Assembly: GCA_016748015.1 (NCBI GenBank)
Contig: JAAOMT010000295.1
Span: 998,604-1,062,603, forward strand
From: Geosiphon pyriformis
Lineage: Eukaryota > Glomeromycota > Glomeromycetes > Archaeosporales > Geosiphonaceae
Reading direction: 5' to 3'
Length of the DNA: 64,000 nt
Shown here: positions 44,180-58,851 of the stretch, piece after piece
Position numbering within the stretch: the stretch's first letter is position 1
How the letters are laid out: every line of letters begins with the position of its first letter
Notes under the pieces: generated by a model
What the model saw: the letters and a program-made list of their open reading frames with translations, nothing else
The model's database searches: none
Told to the model about the DNA's origin: nothing
Translations under genes and position numbers: made by a program

Positions 44180-46886
44180 AGAGTGGCTAGTCTGTATAAC
44201 CCTAAACCTGGTCATCAATTTAAACCTGGTAATTTATTCTCTTTTTGTAAATTTGGGTGAGAATAAAATACAGCATTTTTACATAATAAAAATCATGAGA
44301 TTCTTGTATACTGTTCGTATCAACCAGTATTTTTATTTCATCGGTAACTTTTGATTTATTAACTTTCTACGTGTAAACCGATTCTCGAACTACATATTGC
44401 TCGAATCTGAAAATTGATCTTAATATATGTTCACACATTTATAAAAATATTAATACTGTAAATAAGAGAAATGCCATTGCGCGATTTCAACGCATCGATT
44501 TTAGAATCCTGTAACCATACCATACCATATCACAATCAATAAATTTGTGTGATTCTTGATTAAAAATGCTTCCTAAAAAAAGATTTCATTGCGTGATGGG
44601 TATAAATTTAAAGTCAAAGTAATCACTAATTGTTTTTGATTAGAAAAGTGAATAAAATTTTACATCACTTTAAATTTATTAAAAATTTAAATTTCAAATT
44701 AAACAAATCCCTATGAAAATTAATTTAAATTTTCAAAAATTCAAGAAATTCTATTTCATTTTTTGATTATTTGTTTAATTAAAAAAATTCAACTAAAAAG
44801 ACCCGATTTTATGTATTTTGACTTAATGAAAATGAAATTTGTCCAAATTATTGAAGAATAATTAAAAATAAATTTAAAATAAAATAAATTTCAATTATTT
44901 TTCAAAATAAATATTTAATAATACACATGGAAATTTTTAAATAAAAAATTGTTTATGAGACTTTTTTTAATCCTAAAACTATTATCCTATTAATAACTGA
45001 AATGCATGATCTAATGTTAAAAATAGTATGATGTCAGGATTTTCACTTTTCATCATCGATCTTAAAGTATGACACTTTCATAATTAGCAATTTATTTTGG
45101 AAACTTTCATTTTTAAAACAATAGATGTTAGTTTATATTATAAACGCAGTATTTAGAAAATTAAATACTGTTTTTCTTCATTAAAAATTCAAATATTAAT
45201 GATGCAATCAAAGCAATATGTATGCATGTAATATTGAATTATCACTTTAATAACTAATTGCCTTTTAACTATACAACTTTTAAGTTGTTATGCTTCCAAT
45301 CAATCATTGGAAGATTGAGTTATTAATATTTTCCACAAAACAGATCAGAACAGAACAGAACAGAATAGAAAATAAAGAAATTAAAAAATAATAATCACTA
45401 AAGTTTTTCCGATTAAAATTTTTCTCTGAATATTCTTTTTTGCTACCGAGGATCTTTAAAATCAGGACCATACTTTGAGTTTTCACGACAGCCTATTTTT
45501 AGGTTTGTTGAGCAAAAATTTTCTTCTGCATATGTTACCAAAGCATGCTCTGAGTCCTCATGGATTAGACTGTGATTGCTTGATTGGGGAGTGGTGTAGC
45601 ACAAGAAATGGTTGAAGAAAAACGGGATTTGAATTTTTTTACCCTTGGCGGTTCACACCTATAAGGAATTATTATTACATTACAGAAATTTGATAATTTG
45701 CCTTCTGCTTTTTCAATAACTTCTAACTGATGGTAATAACCATTTTCTTGGCAATTAACTGTACATTTAGAAATGCTAATAACTATTTTCTTGGCAGGAT
45801 TTTTTCCCGTTTTTTCTTGTAAAGTAAAGCAAGTTAGAGTTCATAATTATTTGCAAGTTGTAGATATTGTTTTGTATTTATATTTGTGATTCATCTCATA
45901 ATTATTATGGGTTTTAAGTTTATTGTGCAAAACATTTTAATTTGGCCATATGAATTGGAAAATTTTCATTTTTAGAAAAACATAGTGACCCTTGAATTCA
46001 TGACACTATTTTTTTTTTTCCAAAGTTTATAATTTTAATTTCTTTATTTCATATTTATATTTAATGCAAGATTATTAATGTTGAATTTTTTTCACACATA
46101 CTTTTTGAGCTTTATCATGAAACACTAAAACTTTTGATGTATTATTAATCTAAATGTTCTTATTTAAATTATGATTAACCAATTTCATTTTTAAATTAAT
46201 CTAATATTTTTTCCCATACAATATGACAATGTTTGAGTATTTTTTCCGAAAAAGTATTAATTTAAACAATTTAAAGCTGTTGTACAGGTTAAAGTTTCAA
46301 GTATCAAAATTAATGAAAAGGTGCAGTGTGAAATATTGAATATTTATTAAATATGTAAATTTTAAAATAATGAAAACATCATAAAATAACATTGTGGAAA
46401 TAATTTTAGTATTATATAATATATATATTGAAAAACTTCAAACATGAGTAATCAATGATCAATTTTATTTCATTTTATTCTAACTTATTTGTTGTCGCAA
46501 TTTTTTTTCTTTTTGTGATTTTTTAAAAATTTAGACAGAATATAAGTTCGCAGTTTTTTGGTAATTTGCACTACATAGCTGTGACCATTATCAATAGCAT
46601 GCCTACAATGTGTCACACCATTGTGAATTATTGACGGGTGCAGATCAGATCTTTACCTTTTTTCTATATAACCAAAATTATCGACATTTCGATAATTCGA
46701 AAATAAATGTCACATTGAATGGCAAAATCTTTTTTCCTTTAAAAGGAAACAAGATGAAAGTTCATGCACAGATTTCGAAATCTGAGGAGATCTGGAACGG
46801 GGTAGAACAATATAATAAGATTTTGTATGGTAAATTAAATAATTTTATACAGCATGTTTCCCAAAAATTTACAATGATTTTTTCAG

Positions 46887-46888
<2 letters not shown>

Positions 46889-46925
<37 letters not shown>
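46889..46925. repeat. (ATT)n microsatellite
   Basis: About 12 perfect ATT units. Confidence 0.95.
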
Positions 46926-46927
<2 letters not shown>

Positions 46928-49900
46928 CATGTAATTGATATAAATATTTTATTTCCATTATTTATATGGTAAGAAATAAAATGAAAGCATTTTGAAAAGT
47001 TTCTCGACTTCAATAACAAGAAATCAAGAGTATAAAATCGATTTCACCTTTTTTGGTACTTTTGTGATTTTGAAACACATTTTGAAAACCCTCAAATAAA
47101 CCCAGCCAAGTATCAAGGATCAAGATCTGTCTCAGAATTCTATTCAGAAAGATAATTTATATAAGATATCCGGTAAAATTCAGGTACAAGAGAACTATAG
47201 CTGCAAACTTCGTATGAGATTTATTCGAGTTTAATTATTTTTGTGCAATTTCCGCGAGAACAAAGATAAATTTGGGGGTTTAAAATTTTTATGCACACCA
47301 ATTAATTGAGCTTTTTACCGGAGATGAATAAAATTTTCGATTGGATCATGTTCATGACCAGCTGATGCTAGATAATGGTATAATGGGTCGCAGTGAAGCA
47401 GGTTACATTGTTTAGATCCTGTATTAGACACATATTTTTGTTTTCAGAGTTTTTTCTCGTTCAAAATGCCAAATTTCATTTTCTATAAAATTCTAAAATT
47501 AAACTGATATTAATCTAAGCCTAAAAACAAATAAAAAAACAAAAAACATATCTCGTTAATTTTTACATAAACTCTATTTCTATTAAAAATTTTCATGAGA
47601 TAATAAGTTGAATTACCTTAACTTTTGGGTAATACCAGGTTTAAAAAATTCTAATACAATATAAAAGATTGACCTTACCGTGTAGGTCAAAGGATTGAAA
47701 TGTTGTCCCATAGAAATTTTTTATGAGGTACAATCTTCCCAAAACTAACCAAAATTTTTAAGGGGATTAAACTTGTTCAGATATTCCAAAAGAAACAAAA
47801 TGTCATTAATTTAGTGCAACATTCAAAGTTTCAAAATAACTTTAAATAAAATATATAGTTGAATCACAAATGAAATGCATGATCATCTGAAATCATTTTT
47901 TTAAAGAATTCTTTTTCAACTTTAAACTTAAAAGATTAAAATCTTGGCATTTTTTAAATTCGTCTTTGAATCCTTTTATTAAAATGAATAACTGATTCAC
48001 AAATATCCTCACCCCTCTTCCACTTTGAAAGACGATTTCTCCTGATCAAAATTTGAAGTTAGGTTTAGAAAAAAATTCTTATGCTAGATATGTGAATTTT
48101 AATATTTTTAGAAACCTTGCCTTTTTGACATTCAATTAAATTTAATGCGTCTCAAATTGAGGTATCATTTGCTCAGAACTAGATTTTTGCTTGCGTGTAC
48201 TCACAAACATATGTGTAAGACCTAAAAAATAATTTCATAGATGCGGATATTCAACTCCTCAAAACCTTTAATTTTTTTAGAGTCTAATTTTTTACCATTA
48301 TAATGCACGAATCATATTCAAAGTATAATAGCAAGCTTCTGTCAAGATATTTAATAAAATTTTAAAGCTCATAGAACTTTAAAATTGCTACTTTTTCCTA
48401 CTATTAGGAAAGAATGAATTCTGGTTTCACCTAAATTAAAAATAAATTAGCGAATAAAAATGCAGCTGCCCATGCTAATGTTTTTCTTTTATTATCCACC
48501 AATGATTTCCATACAACCTATTACACAAATGATGGCTTGCTAATCTGGTTTGAAATTTTCTGCATCAAAGATATTTTATGTTTCCTGTTATTTATTCTAA
48601 TTAACAGAAAGGTTTGATTTTGTGTAGAATTTGTTTTTTTTAAATATATTGGCTCTTAATTTGGTTTTATTTCTTAATTTCATATCGAATCAAATATTAA
48701 ATAAGGTGGTAAAATTTTAACATGTCTTTTCAAATTACACTCTCAAATTTCTATTTTTCTTAATGCAACATGCAAGTTTTAGAATAACGAGGATAAAATT
48801 AATCTAATGATTGATGGATGTTATATTTATTTACTAAAAACTCTACACTATAAATGCTGGAAACGATAAGTGTATAATGAGATGGTGATAACACATCTAT
48901 TTAGTATTTTTCAGTAAACAATATTATTTGTAGTAATTAGATTTGTATTCAAGGATTGTGAACATTACATAATTTATGCTGATTCATGACTTTTAATATC
49001 ATTTCAAACTTGAAATTCTGATGTTGCAAATTGCTGTCTGAATTATAACAATTGAATAATGTATGAATTAACATTAACTGAATTTGTGACATAAAATTTG
49101 CTTATAATGTTGTTATGTGGGTAATAACAAACTCTGAAAAGAATATGACTTTTATTTATGTTTATATTAAAATATAATACAATTAATAAATTAGATTATT
49201 ATAATTTAAAATGAGTTTTACTATTATAAATTGATCTTTGATCTTTCAATTTTTGAAAAAATAAAAATATTAACTGTGTTTTAAATTTTGCCAAAAAAAT
49301 TTTTATTTATGCTAGTTAAAAATATACCTGTTTAAAGCTGTCAATAATTATTTTTATATCAATATATTATTAAGGATATTTTTGAGTTATGTTTTATATA
49401 CAGATTAATTATTCTAAATTAATTTAATGTTTACTTTAATTAACGAATTTGTCATTTTTTATAAAACAAATAAAAAAGTTTATATTCAATATATATATAA
49501 AGTTAAAGATGAACTTTTTATTTAAAATTGTGTACGTATAAATAATAATAAAAAGCTCTCAATAAACTCTTAAAAAACCCTTTTTTTTTAATCAAATGAC
49601 AATATTTAAGATGACATATTATTTTCTTAAAGATAAAATTTGCAAATCTTAATAATTGTTTAGTTTACAGTTTTACTTATTTTGTTGAATAATTTGTAGC
49701 TGTTATTATACTGGTTCAATATATATGAATTCTATTTTTAATTATAATAATGTATTATTATATTAATTAAATTCTTTGATTATCCCACTCCCACTTTCTT
49801 TGATGGTGGCAAAGACTTCCCCAAAGAGAATAAATGAATCAACAAAGATTATGAATACATTCTTTGAATAGTAGGGGTGTTTGCTGTTTTGATAATTTTA

Positions 49901-50689
49901 ATTTATTTCAATCATATAAAACAATTCATTAATAAATATAAAAGGCAAATTATTTTATTGAATTTAGTTTTTTTTGGCATAAACGGCACCTTTTAATATA
50001 TTTATTAAGTTTTTTTGTTACTGTAAATGTTAATATCTATTTTTATAGCTAGCTTTATTATTATTATCATTATTATTATTATTATTAGTTACTTTATTAT
50101 TATTTTTTATTAATCAGTATTATTTTTTATTTAATTATTTTATACTTATTTTTCCACTTGATTATTTTTTGAATTATATGATTGATATGAATATTCACTT
50201 ATGTTATAAATTACAACTTTTAAATTACATTTTAGTTTGTCAATTATCATATGTAATTTTTTTTAGTAATAAAATTTTAATTAATTAGTATTTTTTTGTT
50301 TGTTTTTGTCTTTAGTTCGAAGTCTATTAATTTACTTTAATAAAACATTTGTTTGATGATAGTATTTAAATTTAATTTTATAAAATGTTTATTGTCTAAA
50401 TTTAAAGTAATTGTGTTTAAAAAATGTGTTTGAATCGTTATAATATATGGTTTTTATTTCTTAGTTGTAATTGTTTTTATAATCTGTTTTTCAAGTTATT
50501 ATCAAGGCTATTTATTTGTTTAAGAACTTGAAACGAATAGTTTGGTATTTTATTTTATTATTAAAATTTCTCAGTAATTTTGTTACAAAACAAACATTTA
50601 TTAGAATTAATTCAAATTTGACAATAAACTGTCATTTAAAAATAAATTATTATAATTTCTTACTATAGCTTTAAACTTTAAGTTTTACA

Positions 50690-50990
50690 AATCTGCCATG
50701 ACTTATTGGCTGTTGAACACTTTGGAATTGATAATACTCTTAATTAATAGAATTTATGTTCAGCTTTGTGATATGTGTGCAAAAACAAAAACAACAAGAC
50801 ATTAAGCTTATGGATAATTGCAACCTAATTGACAATAAAAATTGATTTTCATGAATTATCCGCCGAATTCTAATGAGTATGATTTTATCTTAATTGTTGT
50901 TAACTAATTTACTAAAGTGCACATTTTCGGTTTGCAACAAAGCAATTATTGCTGTAAGATAATTTTATAATATGTAATAGAATTACATGA
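50690..50990 (+). pseudogene. Relic of a Gypsy (chromovirus-like) integrase
   Basis: Conceptual translation with stops reads LLAVEHFGIDNTL (HFGIDKTL-type part of the HHCC domain), then in another frame LCDMCAKTKTTRH (the CxxC pair and the KTxxxRH motif), AYG-stop-LQPN, and finally PPNSNEYDFILIVVN-stop-FTKV, which matches the start of the DDE core. The Asp of the VVD motif is Asn. This integrase type differs from the two Gypsy elements at the left end. Upstream RT and downstream parts are too decayed to delimit by eye. Confidence 0.62.
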
Positions 50991-53900
50991 TTTTTCAAAT
51001 AATTATATTTCCTACTGTGTTTTATAATTTGCTTTCAAGTTCTGGTCTTAATCAAATTAATTAAAACAAAATCAACTTATTTACAGTATTTTATTTATAA
51101 ATTAAAGCTAAATAAAACAATTTAATCAAATTTTGAAATTGTATTTAAAATTTAAAATTAATTATTATTAAAACAATCGAAAAATCTTTTGCCTATCACA
51201 AAATTGGCATATAATAACTCAATTTATGTTTTTACAAAAAACAGCATTTTTTGCAATCTATGACTATTATTTTAGATTTAATATACAATTTTTTTTAACG
51301 AATAAATTTTGTAGCTATGAATTATAAAAACAATTTCAAAAAATTGCAATATATTCATTGGAAATCGAAAAATACACAATTTAAATACAAAAATTGGTTA
51401 ATTAAAGATAACAAGAGCCTTTCAAATTCAAAAGTATTAATCAAATTTGGCTTTTTTAACATAATATTTATATTAATTAATTTTTAGAAAAGTTGGATTT
51501 AAGAAACTCGGACCATTAAGTTTATTAATCAAATTATTTTGGTGGTTTATTATTACATTTTTACTATGTTTCCAATTCAAAATGAGGTTGATTATTGTTG
51601 GGTTCAGCTCTGAGATATCCATAAAATGCAGAATGCTGTTTTTAATAATTCCTTTAAAACACAATACATTTTATTTAACCAGTTCTTTGTTATAAAGCTT
51701 AATATTAAGTGATATTTATTATAAAAACCTCGGCAAAAAATAGCATTTTATTATAAACAAATTATAGTTTTGTTAATTTTTTGACCTAATTGAAAAATGA
51801 TAATATTTTGAGTTAAATTATTATTCAAATAACTTTAAGTAGTTTTTTGTTTGCTTTGATTTTAGTATACATAAAAAATAAATTTGTTTTTATTAAAAGT
51901 AATTTTACTGAATAATGTTAATGATGTTTTATATTTTTTTAAATTAAAAAAAACTGTTAAATCTTTGAATTAAACTGTATTTTCACTTTTAAAAACATAA
52001 TATTATAAATTTTTTGCATACTGTTAAGATTAAAACTTGAATTGAACTAAACATTAAATTTTGATCTGTTTAAATTTTGTTGCACTATTAGATTTTAATT
52101 TATTTTTATTAAAATTGACTTTGAAATTTTTGATTTTATTTTTGTAAGGCATCTTAATATATTATCACATAGATGTAATTTTAAATCATATAGATACAAT
52201 TAGTGGCAATTTATGTGATGTTTATTTATCAAATTTGCAATTTTTATTATTAATAAAAATTGTTGTTGATATGAATAATAAATTTGAAATAATAAATAAT
52301 AAATAGAAAATACAAAAATAAATCAAATATTATAAATTGCATTTTGATTTATAAATAAGTTTATAATTTCTGAATTTTTTTCAGGTTTTCAATGTAATTA
52401 TTTTTAATAGTTAAATTAACCAGTTTGTGGTTTTTGGCAGATTCAAAGTTGCAAGTCATTTGTGATAAATTTAGATGTAGAATTTGACAGTTTTGATCAA
52501 TTTGTTCTTAAATGTATTGATTAAGAATTTGGGTTTTTGAATAATATTTTTTTAATAGCTTTAATTTAACACAGAATTTCGTTTAATTTGTGGAAGTATT
52601 TAGTTTTTAATTAGTGAAATTTTTGTTTAAAATATAAATTTGTCTTGGGATTTAATAATAATATTGATATTGCAAAAGGTTTTGGTTTATTTTTTAAAGT
52701 TTAATACTGTTTGTTTGTAGTCTTTTCCGAAAAAATAAAATAATTTGTAAAATTTTGGTTTTGCTTCAATTATTTGTCTAAAAAGCTTTTTTAACATATT
52801 TAATACAAATTTGTATATTTATATTGTGATCTTCTTTAGTAAAATTTTTAAGCTTGATAATACAAAGTAAATAAATATTTTAATATTGAGCTTTTTGACA
52901 AAAAATTATTGCTATTTTGAGTTTTTTTAAGTTAAATTCAACCGTTTTTGTGTTTTATTTTTTAAATGCATCGTTGGTTGCTTCTGTTATTTTCGTTTTT
53001 TTATGGTTAATAAATAGTTATCAATAGAATAGCTTTTGATTTATTTTTGTAAATAAACAAAAATAATTGCAAAAAATCAAAAAATTGAATAATTAATTTG
53101 TTGAAAATTTTTTTGAAAGTAATTTTGATAATTAATATGTAAATGCTTTTTCAATATTAAATAATCTTCGGATATTTTAAAAGTTAATAGACTTTGTTTA
53201 CCATTTTGTAAATAGTTTCTGTAAATCTTTGTCAAAACTTTTCGTTATTTGTTGAATTATAACTCTTAAAATGTTATAAAATGTTATAAATAGTTTGTAA
53301 ATATTTTTAAAAATTTTTAGTTTTTTCTAATTGTTTATTAAAAACTGATTTTGTGAATTGTCTTTCTCAAAATATTATATTGTTGTTTTTGAATTTGTGC
53401 TGTAAACGAAACTGAATCGAATTAATAATAAAAATATCAAATAATTTTAAAAAACTTTGAAAAAAAAGTTGTTAACTTCTGAATTATTAATCAACTATAA
53501 TTTGTCAAAAAATTATAAAATTCATATAATTATAACAAATTTATAAAATTTGTTAAATAAAACAAAAAAATAATTTGTTTTAATAAATATTGAAAAGTTA
53601 TTTATTGTATCAAATTTAATGTTGGAATACTTTCAAGATTTTTCAAAAAACTAAAAATTTTATATACACATAATTTGTATTATATAAATATTGAGATTTT
53701 TTGACTTTAAAAAGAATTAATTCTTATTATTTTGTTTTTGAAATTGTTTTCTGGTAGATAAAATATTTTTTGGATTTTAAAATACTAAAATTTTACACTA
53801 GAATATGTTTTTTGCAATACAATAAATGATTTTGATTACTTATGATTTTTGTTAATTTAATTAATTATTGAATTAAATACAGAACTAAGTAAAACATAAT

Positions 53901-56900
53901 ACCAATTAATAATTTTGTTGAATAAGAACAGTATTTTTTCAAATTGAATTACTTTTTGAAAACAGTTTAAATTTTAATATAATTGATTCTAATAAATCCA
54001 TTAAAATTTGATGGGGGTTTGTGTTTTTTTTGCTGTTAAGTATAATTTAATAAATGTTACTTTTTGCTCAAAATTTAAATATGTTCTAAATAATTTTTAA
54101 ATTTATTGTTATGTTCTTACTTTTAAGATAATACTACAACATTTAATTCAAAATTAAACACTTAATGTAAAAAATAAAAAGTTTATTGGAATTGGATTAC
54201 TTTAAAATTGGTTTTATAGTCAAAGTTTCTAAAAGTTCTTACTGATAAGTAATCAAACAATAATTAACATTTATTTTTAAAAATATGCAATTTCGGATAA
54301 TAAAAAGTTAATTCAAAAAACTATTTCATTTATTAATTACTTAAATTTTTAAACTTATTCAAGTTCGCAAAATTTGAAATTTATTTTGTGATAAAATAAC
54401 TAAAAAACCAAGAAAACTATTGTTTAAGAAAAGAGCCAATTGTATTGATTCAAAGTTCAACATTTTTGAAAAGTGTAAAACTTTTTGTAAATGTTCAAAT
54501 ATTAATTACAAGTTTTTAATCATAAACCATTCAAAAATTATGAGCATGAACTAATTTAAATAACATTATTGTAATAAAAAGTGTCCTTTAGTCTTTATTT
54601 TTTCAAAATCTTGTTTTTTAAGAAAAATGAATAATATTCAATTGAACAAGATTTCATTAATTTAAAAAGCAAATATATATTATATTTTGTAATTGTATTC
54701 AATTAATAAATTATTAATGTTAATTTTTTGTTTTCATTGTAAAAAAGGTGTTTTGCTCAATTATATAAATTCAAATGTTGAAAGGTTCATTTTCGATAAC
54801 TTTAAAACCTGTTTCATTTTTTATTATTAAATAAATTGTAATATGACCAACAAAAAAGGTTATTATTTATATCAGTTTTTTTATTATTTAAAAAAAATTA
54901 TTATTTGTAAATGCTATAAAGATTAATTCGAAAGTCTTTTTCACTTTTTTTATCGGTTTTATTTTTATTGGGTTTATTATTGTTTTTGACAATTAATTTT
55001 TTTGTTCGACTTCAAATAAAGTATTATTTAACACACATTTAATTGTTTTTCAGATCAAATAGTCAATTCAAAAAGTTTAAAATTAAGTAAAGCTTTGTTT
55101 TTCTAATTCTGTTTGTTTTGTTAATTAAAAATTATTTAACCTATTTTTTTTACAATTTAACTGAAATTTTAAGTGTATTGTTTTACCTTTATTTATATAT
55201 TAAAATCTTGTTTATTATTATCATATTATTTTTAAAAAATGGTTTTTGAAAGAATCAAGTGTTAATTCTTTTTTTCAATAATGTAATATTGTTATATATT
55301 GCTTGGCAGTGAAAATTTTTTCGAATTTTTTTTTGAATTTTATGTATTATATTCTGAATTAAGAAAAAAATTATTTTGTTGTCTAAAATTAACTTAAATG
55401 TCTTAAAAAATTATTATTATAAATTATAAGTTCAGATTTAATAATTTTTGAAAAGTGGTTTTTTTCTTGGAATTTATTTTACATTAGTTAAAAAATAATT
55501 GCAATTTAGAAATATTTATTTTCTGTATTTGGAATAACTTAAAAAATTAATAAAAAATTATTCAAATAAGTAAAAAAATAGCAATCAATTAAAAAGAATT
55601 AACTTAAATAATAAAAATTTGGTTATATATTTTGCAAAAAATAATTATTTAATAAACAATATTTGTAATTAAATTTAAGAAATGCAAAAAGAAAACATAA
55701 AACTGTAACAATAGCACTATTTTTTATTAAAAAGTATAGATTTTTTTACATTTTTTTTGTAATATCTTAAAACTTATTTTTTTTATTTTGAAAAAATTTA
55801 TTTATTAGCACATATAATAATTGAACTTAAAAAGCTAATTTTGTATTTTTTTAAAGAAATGTTTTCACTGTCATTAAATAGGCAAAAAATAAATTAAGTA
55901 ATAATAAAAAACATAGATCTAATAAATATAATACATAAAAATTTCAGATATTTTTTATTTTAAATAATACTTTTTAAAAAAATATTTATTTAAATAAAAA
56001 TTTAAGACAAGATACATTTTTGAATTAGAAATGTTCATTAAAATCAATTCAGTTTTATATGTTATAACCAAAAGTTACAGTAAAATTTAATTTTTTTGTA
56101 TATATATATATATATATATATATGTTAATATTTATAATCTTATTTTTTATTTTAATAATAACATTTTTTACAAATTACTTACCAATACACTTGGTTAATA
56201 ACAAAATACAAATTTTAAAAATATTTATATTTGCAATTAAAACTAAAAATTTTTAATTTTTATTTCCAAGAATTTATTAATTAAGTTTATTAATAAAACA
56301 AATAATAACTAATATATAATTTTGTTAAATTAGCAAGAAAAAAATTATTTTTTAAAAATATTATAATTAAATATTTTTTACTTTTTTTATTTTTCGTAAG
56401 AAATATTCTATTATTTTTCTGTATATATATTGTTTCAATTTAATCCAATTCTTTAAGGATTTATTTTTCTATGTTTGTCTTGACAATATTTTACAACTTT
56501 TTTAAAAAAATTAATTGTAGAACCAGTTTATAACTTATTGCATTGTTTTTTTAAACAATCTTATTAATGTGTTTAAAAAAAACATTTATTATTAAAAGTT
56601 AAGAAATAAAATAATTTATTAATAACATAAAACTTTTAAGAAAATAATAAATATATATATAAATATTTTTTAAAAACCCAATTTTGAAAATTTGAAAATT
56701 TTCAGGTAAATTTTTGATTAAATACTTATTAGCACCCATATTTTTTTTAATTATATTATATTGAATTATGTTTAACTTTTTTAAGATTGATTACCATTAT
56801 TTTTGTATTATTTAAAAAAATATAAAAGTTGAGTCGTCAATTAATTTTTGGATAAGTTTTCAAATGGACGCTTTTTTAAAAATATTAAACATTAAAAAAA

Positions 56901-56990
56901 CATATTTGGAAAATATCTACATCATAGTTAATATTTGATATGGAATATGGGGTCACAACAAAAGACTTTTTACGACTCTCCAACATAATA
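50991..56990. other. Very AT-rich sequence, probably decayed transposons; no gene seen
   Basis: Nearly all A/T with no supported ORF. A (TA)n run lies at 56098-56123. A slightly richer patch at 52440-52560 gives SFVINLDVEFDSFDQFV in one frame, but I cannot assign it. The first kilobase may include the end of the Gypsy relic. Confidence 0.45.
56098..56123. repeat. (TA)n microsatellite
   Basis: About 12 TA units. Confidence 0.9.
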
Positions 56991-56999
56991 ATATTGTTG

Positions 57000-57720
57000 T
57001 GTAAAAAAAATTACACAGTTAAACGAAATTGACAAAGGGAAGATTTTGATATACATGGAAACCATAAATCTCGTTAAAATCGCAAAAATGCTTGGACGTG
57101 AGCCCACAATTATACGACCCATTATTTACAAGCAGCAAAGAACGAGAAAAAGTGAAAATTGACCACACCACAAATTCTCAGCAACAATGAAAAAAAGATT
57201 TATTATTGTGTAAAGCCAAGGAAAAACGACATCACTTTACGAAATTTTCAACAATTTGGATCTACAAATCTAGTTTTTCAAGTGCTGCAAATGCACTCGA
57301 CTTCATTTATGTATCGCAGCAAAAAAGCCTTATATCTCAGAAATGCTGCCTATACTCGTTTTAGTTAGTGCGAGTAAAATATCTTCTCTGATGAGACACA
57401 AGTATAGAAATTGGGAAGCAATAACGATAGCCAAGGGTTGACGGTACATTGGAGAAAAATTGAATAATAATTGCTTGGCGCCTACTTTCAAAAGTGGGAC
57501 GAAAATCCGTAATGGTTTGAGGGTGTTTTGCAGGGGGATTCAAAGGAATATTAGTATTTGTGATGAATAACAAAAACTTGAAGTCTTTCTGAGGAGTAAT
57601 GGGAGAAATTCGATACCTCTATTCTCGAAGGAGTTATTGCCTTAATGCCAAGAAGGATTGAAGCAGTATTAGAGTCAAATAGAGTGCTTAGAAATTATAA
57701 TTTTTTATTTGGTGGATAAA
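57000..57720 (+). pseudogene. Tc1/mariner-type transposase relic
   Basis: In shifted frames with stops: ITQLNEIDKGKILIYMETIN and LVKIAKMLGREPTIIRPII (helix-turn-helix, about 57010-57125), then PQILSNNEKK, SMYRSKKALYLRNAA-type text, FSDETQ (the first catalytic Asp, about 57380), WRLLSKVGRKSVMV, GCFAGGFKGILVFV, and C-terminal WEKFDTSILEGVIALMPRRI with EAVLESN. The part that should carry the second Asp and the Glu is missing between LVFV and WEKF. Terminal repeats were not identified with confidence. Confidence 0.78.
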
Positions 57721-58634
57721 TTCTAAAAAAATTAAGTAAATCAAAATTTTTTTGTCCAATTTGAATCAGGAGTGACAAATATGTATTCTATTCAGATGAA
57801 AATAAGAAAATTTCAAATAATTTCTGGATAAAAAGTTAATTACAAGAATAATTATTCAAAACTCAGTGGGGTAAAATTGTCCAGGATTTTCTGTAATAGA
57901 TGTATTATAAGAGTTACAGGTATCCAAGATTTTTCCAATGTTCTTGGTTAAATTATTTGTTAACATGTATTAGGAATGTGTAAGGATTGACTCATGAAGT
58001 GAAAATGCCAAGAAACTCAAATGTTTAGATAACACTTTATTTCGATAGAATCGTCAGAGAATTATGCCTATTGTCAGGAAAAAACTGTAGTAAAAGAAGA
58101 AACTTTCATCAAAATCACAAGTGATCGAAAAGAACAGAATTAATCATATGGTTTGTAAATAAATACGCATACCTTTGACAGAAACATTCGATTTTTCACG
58201 TATCTATGATTATCATTCTCGGCAACCAAATAATAAATACTGTAACACATCTTTTTTACTTCTTGGAAATCTTTCTATATTACTGATATTAAACACGTTT
58301 CAAACCTATTTTGAAACTTGTTTTATTTAATTAAATTTAGTTATCAACCATATGTAGAAAAAAAAAAGCATATTTTCAAAAATATTTAAACACATGGCGT
58401 TAATTTGAATAATAATAATAATAATAATAATAATTTGATTAGATTAAAAAAAAGATATACAATACTAATAATAAGTTTTCTCACCATAAATAAAAAAAAA
58501 GTCTTCTAAAGAACAAGTAGAACAGGGAGAACAAGAACGGAAGTTTTTATTCAAATTCCAAATTAAATAGGTTTTAATAATTGGATTAATGAGCTGAAAA
58601 TTTTTAATTTTCTATTACTCAAAAATATAAATTA
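57721..58634. other. Intergenic DNA; no gene seen
   Basis: Includes an (AAT)n run at 58410-58435. A CAGTGGGGTAAAATTGTCC sequence near 57870 resembles the end of a Tc1-like element, but no partner was found. Confidence 0.4.
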
Positions 58635-58714
58635 GAGACTACCACTACTACTACTACTACTATTACTACCACTAATACTATTATTACTACTATTACTACC
58701 ACTAATACTATTAT

Positions 58715-58791
<77 letters not shown>

Positions 58792-58807
58792 TCACTACTA
58801 CTATCAC

Positions 58808-58849
<42 letters not shown>
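58635..58849. repeat. (TAC/TAT)n trinucleotide microsatellite, left of the hAT-like insertion
   Basis: Over 200 bp of ACT/ATT units (long pure CTA block about 58717-58790, then pure ATT 58808-58848). The same kind of repeat resumes at 59507-59606, so the transposon landed inside one array. Confidence 0.95.

Positions 58850-58851
<2 letters not shown>

Larger units (their letters stand above)
42288..50680. other. Long AT-rich intergenic region; no gene seen
   Basis: The first few hundred bases are the presumed promoter of the HMG gene. Simple repeats are (ATT)n at 42716-42765, AATAATAAA-type repeats at 44146-44179, (CAGAA)n near 45349-45366 and (ATT)n at 46889-46925. Open stretches at 45304-45486 and 46610-46972 are short, partly microsatellite-coded and lack domain similarity. 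From about 49.1 kb the sequence becomes almost purely A/T, like a decayed transposon. Confidence 0.5.

Noticed and set aside
45530-45670. Less AT-rich patch with a GGTTCACACC string
   Set aside because: Considered as a tRNA T-arm; the stem does not pair and there is no acceptor stem.
46610-47019. Overlapping ORFs on both strands (120 and 85 codons)
   Set aside because: Both depend on the same ATT microsatellite (poly-Ile) and show no domain.
52440-52560. Patch with a possible FVINLDVEFDSFDQFV coding trace
   Set aside because: Too short and too decayed to assign to any family.
57865-57900. CAGTGGGGTAAAATTGTCC as the terminal repeat of the Tc1 relic
   Set aside because: Its orientation would make it the left end of another element, and no matching inverted partner was found.
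58619-58807. 62-codon poly-Val ORF on the - strand
   Set aside because: It is just a translation of the trinucleotide microsatellite.
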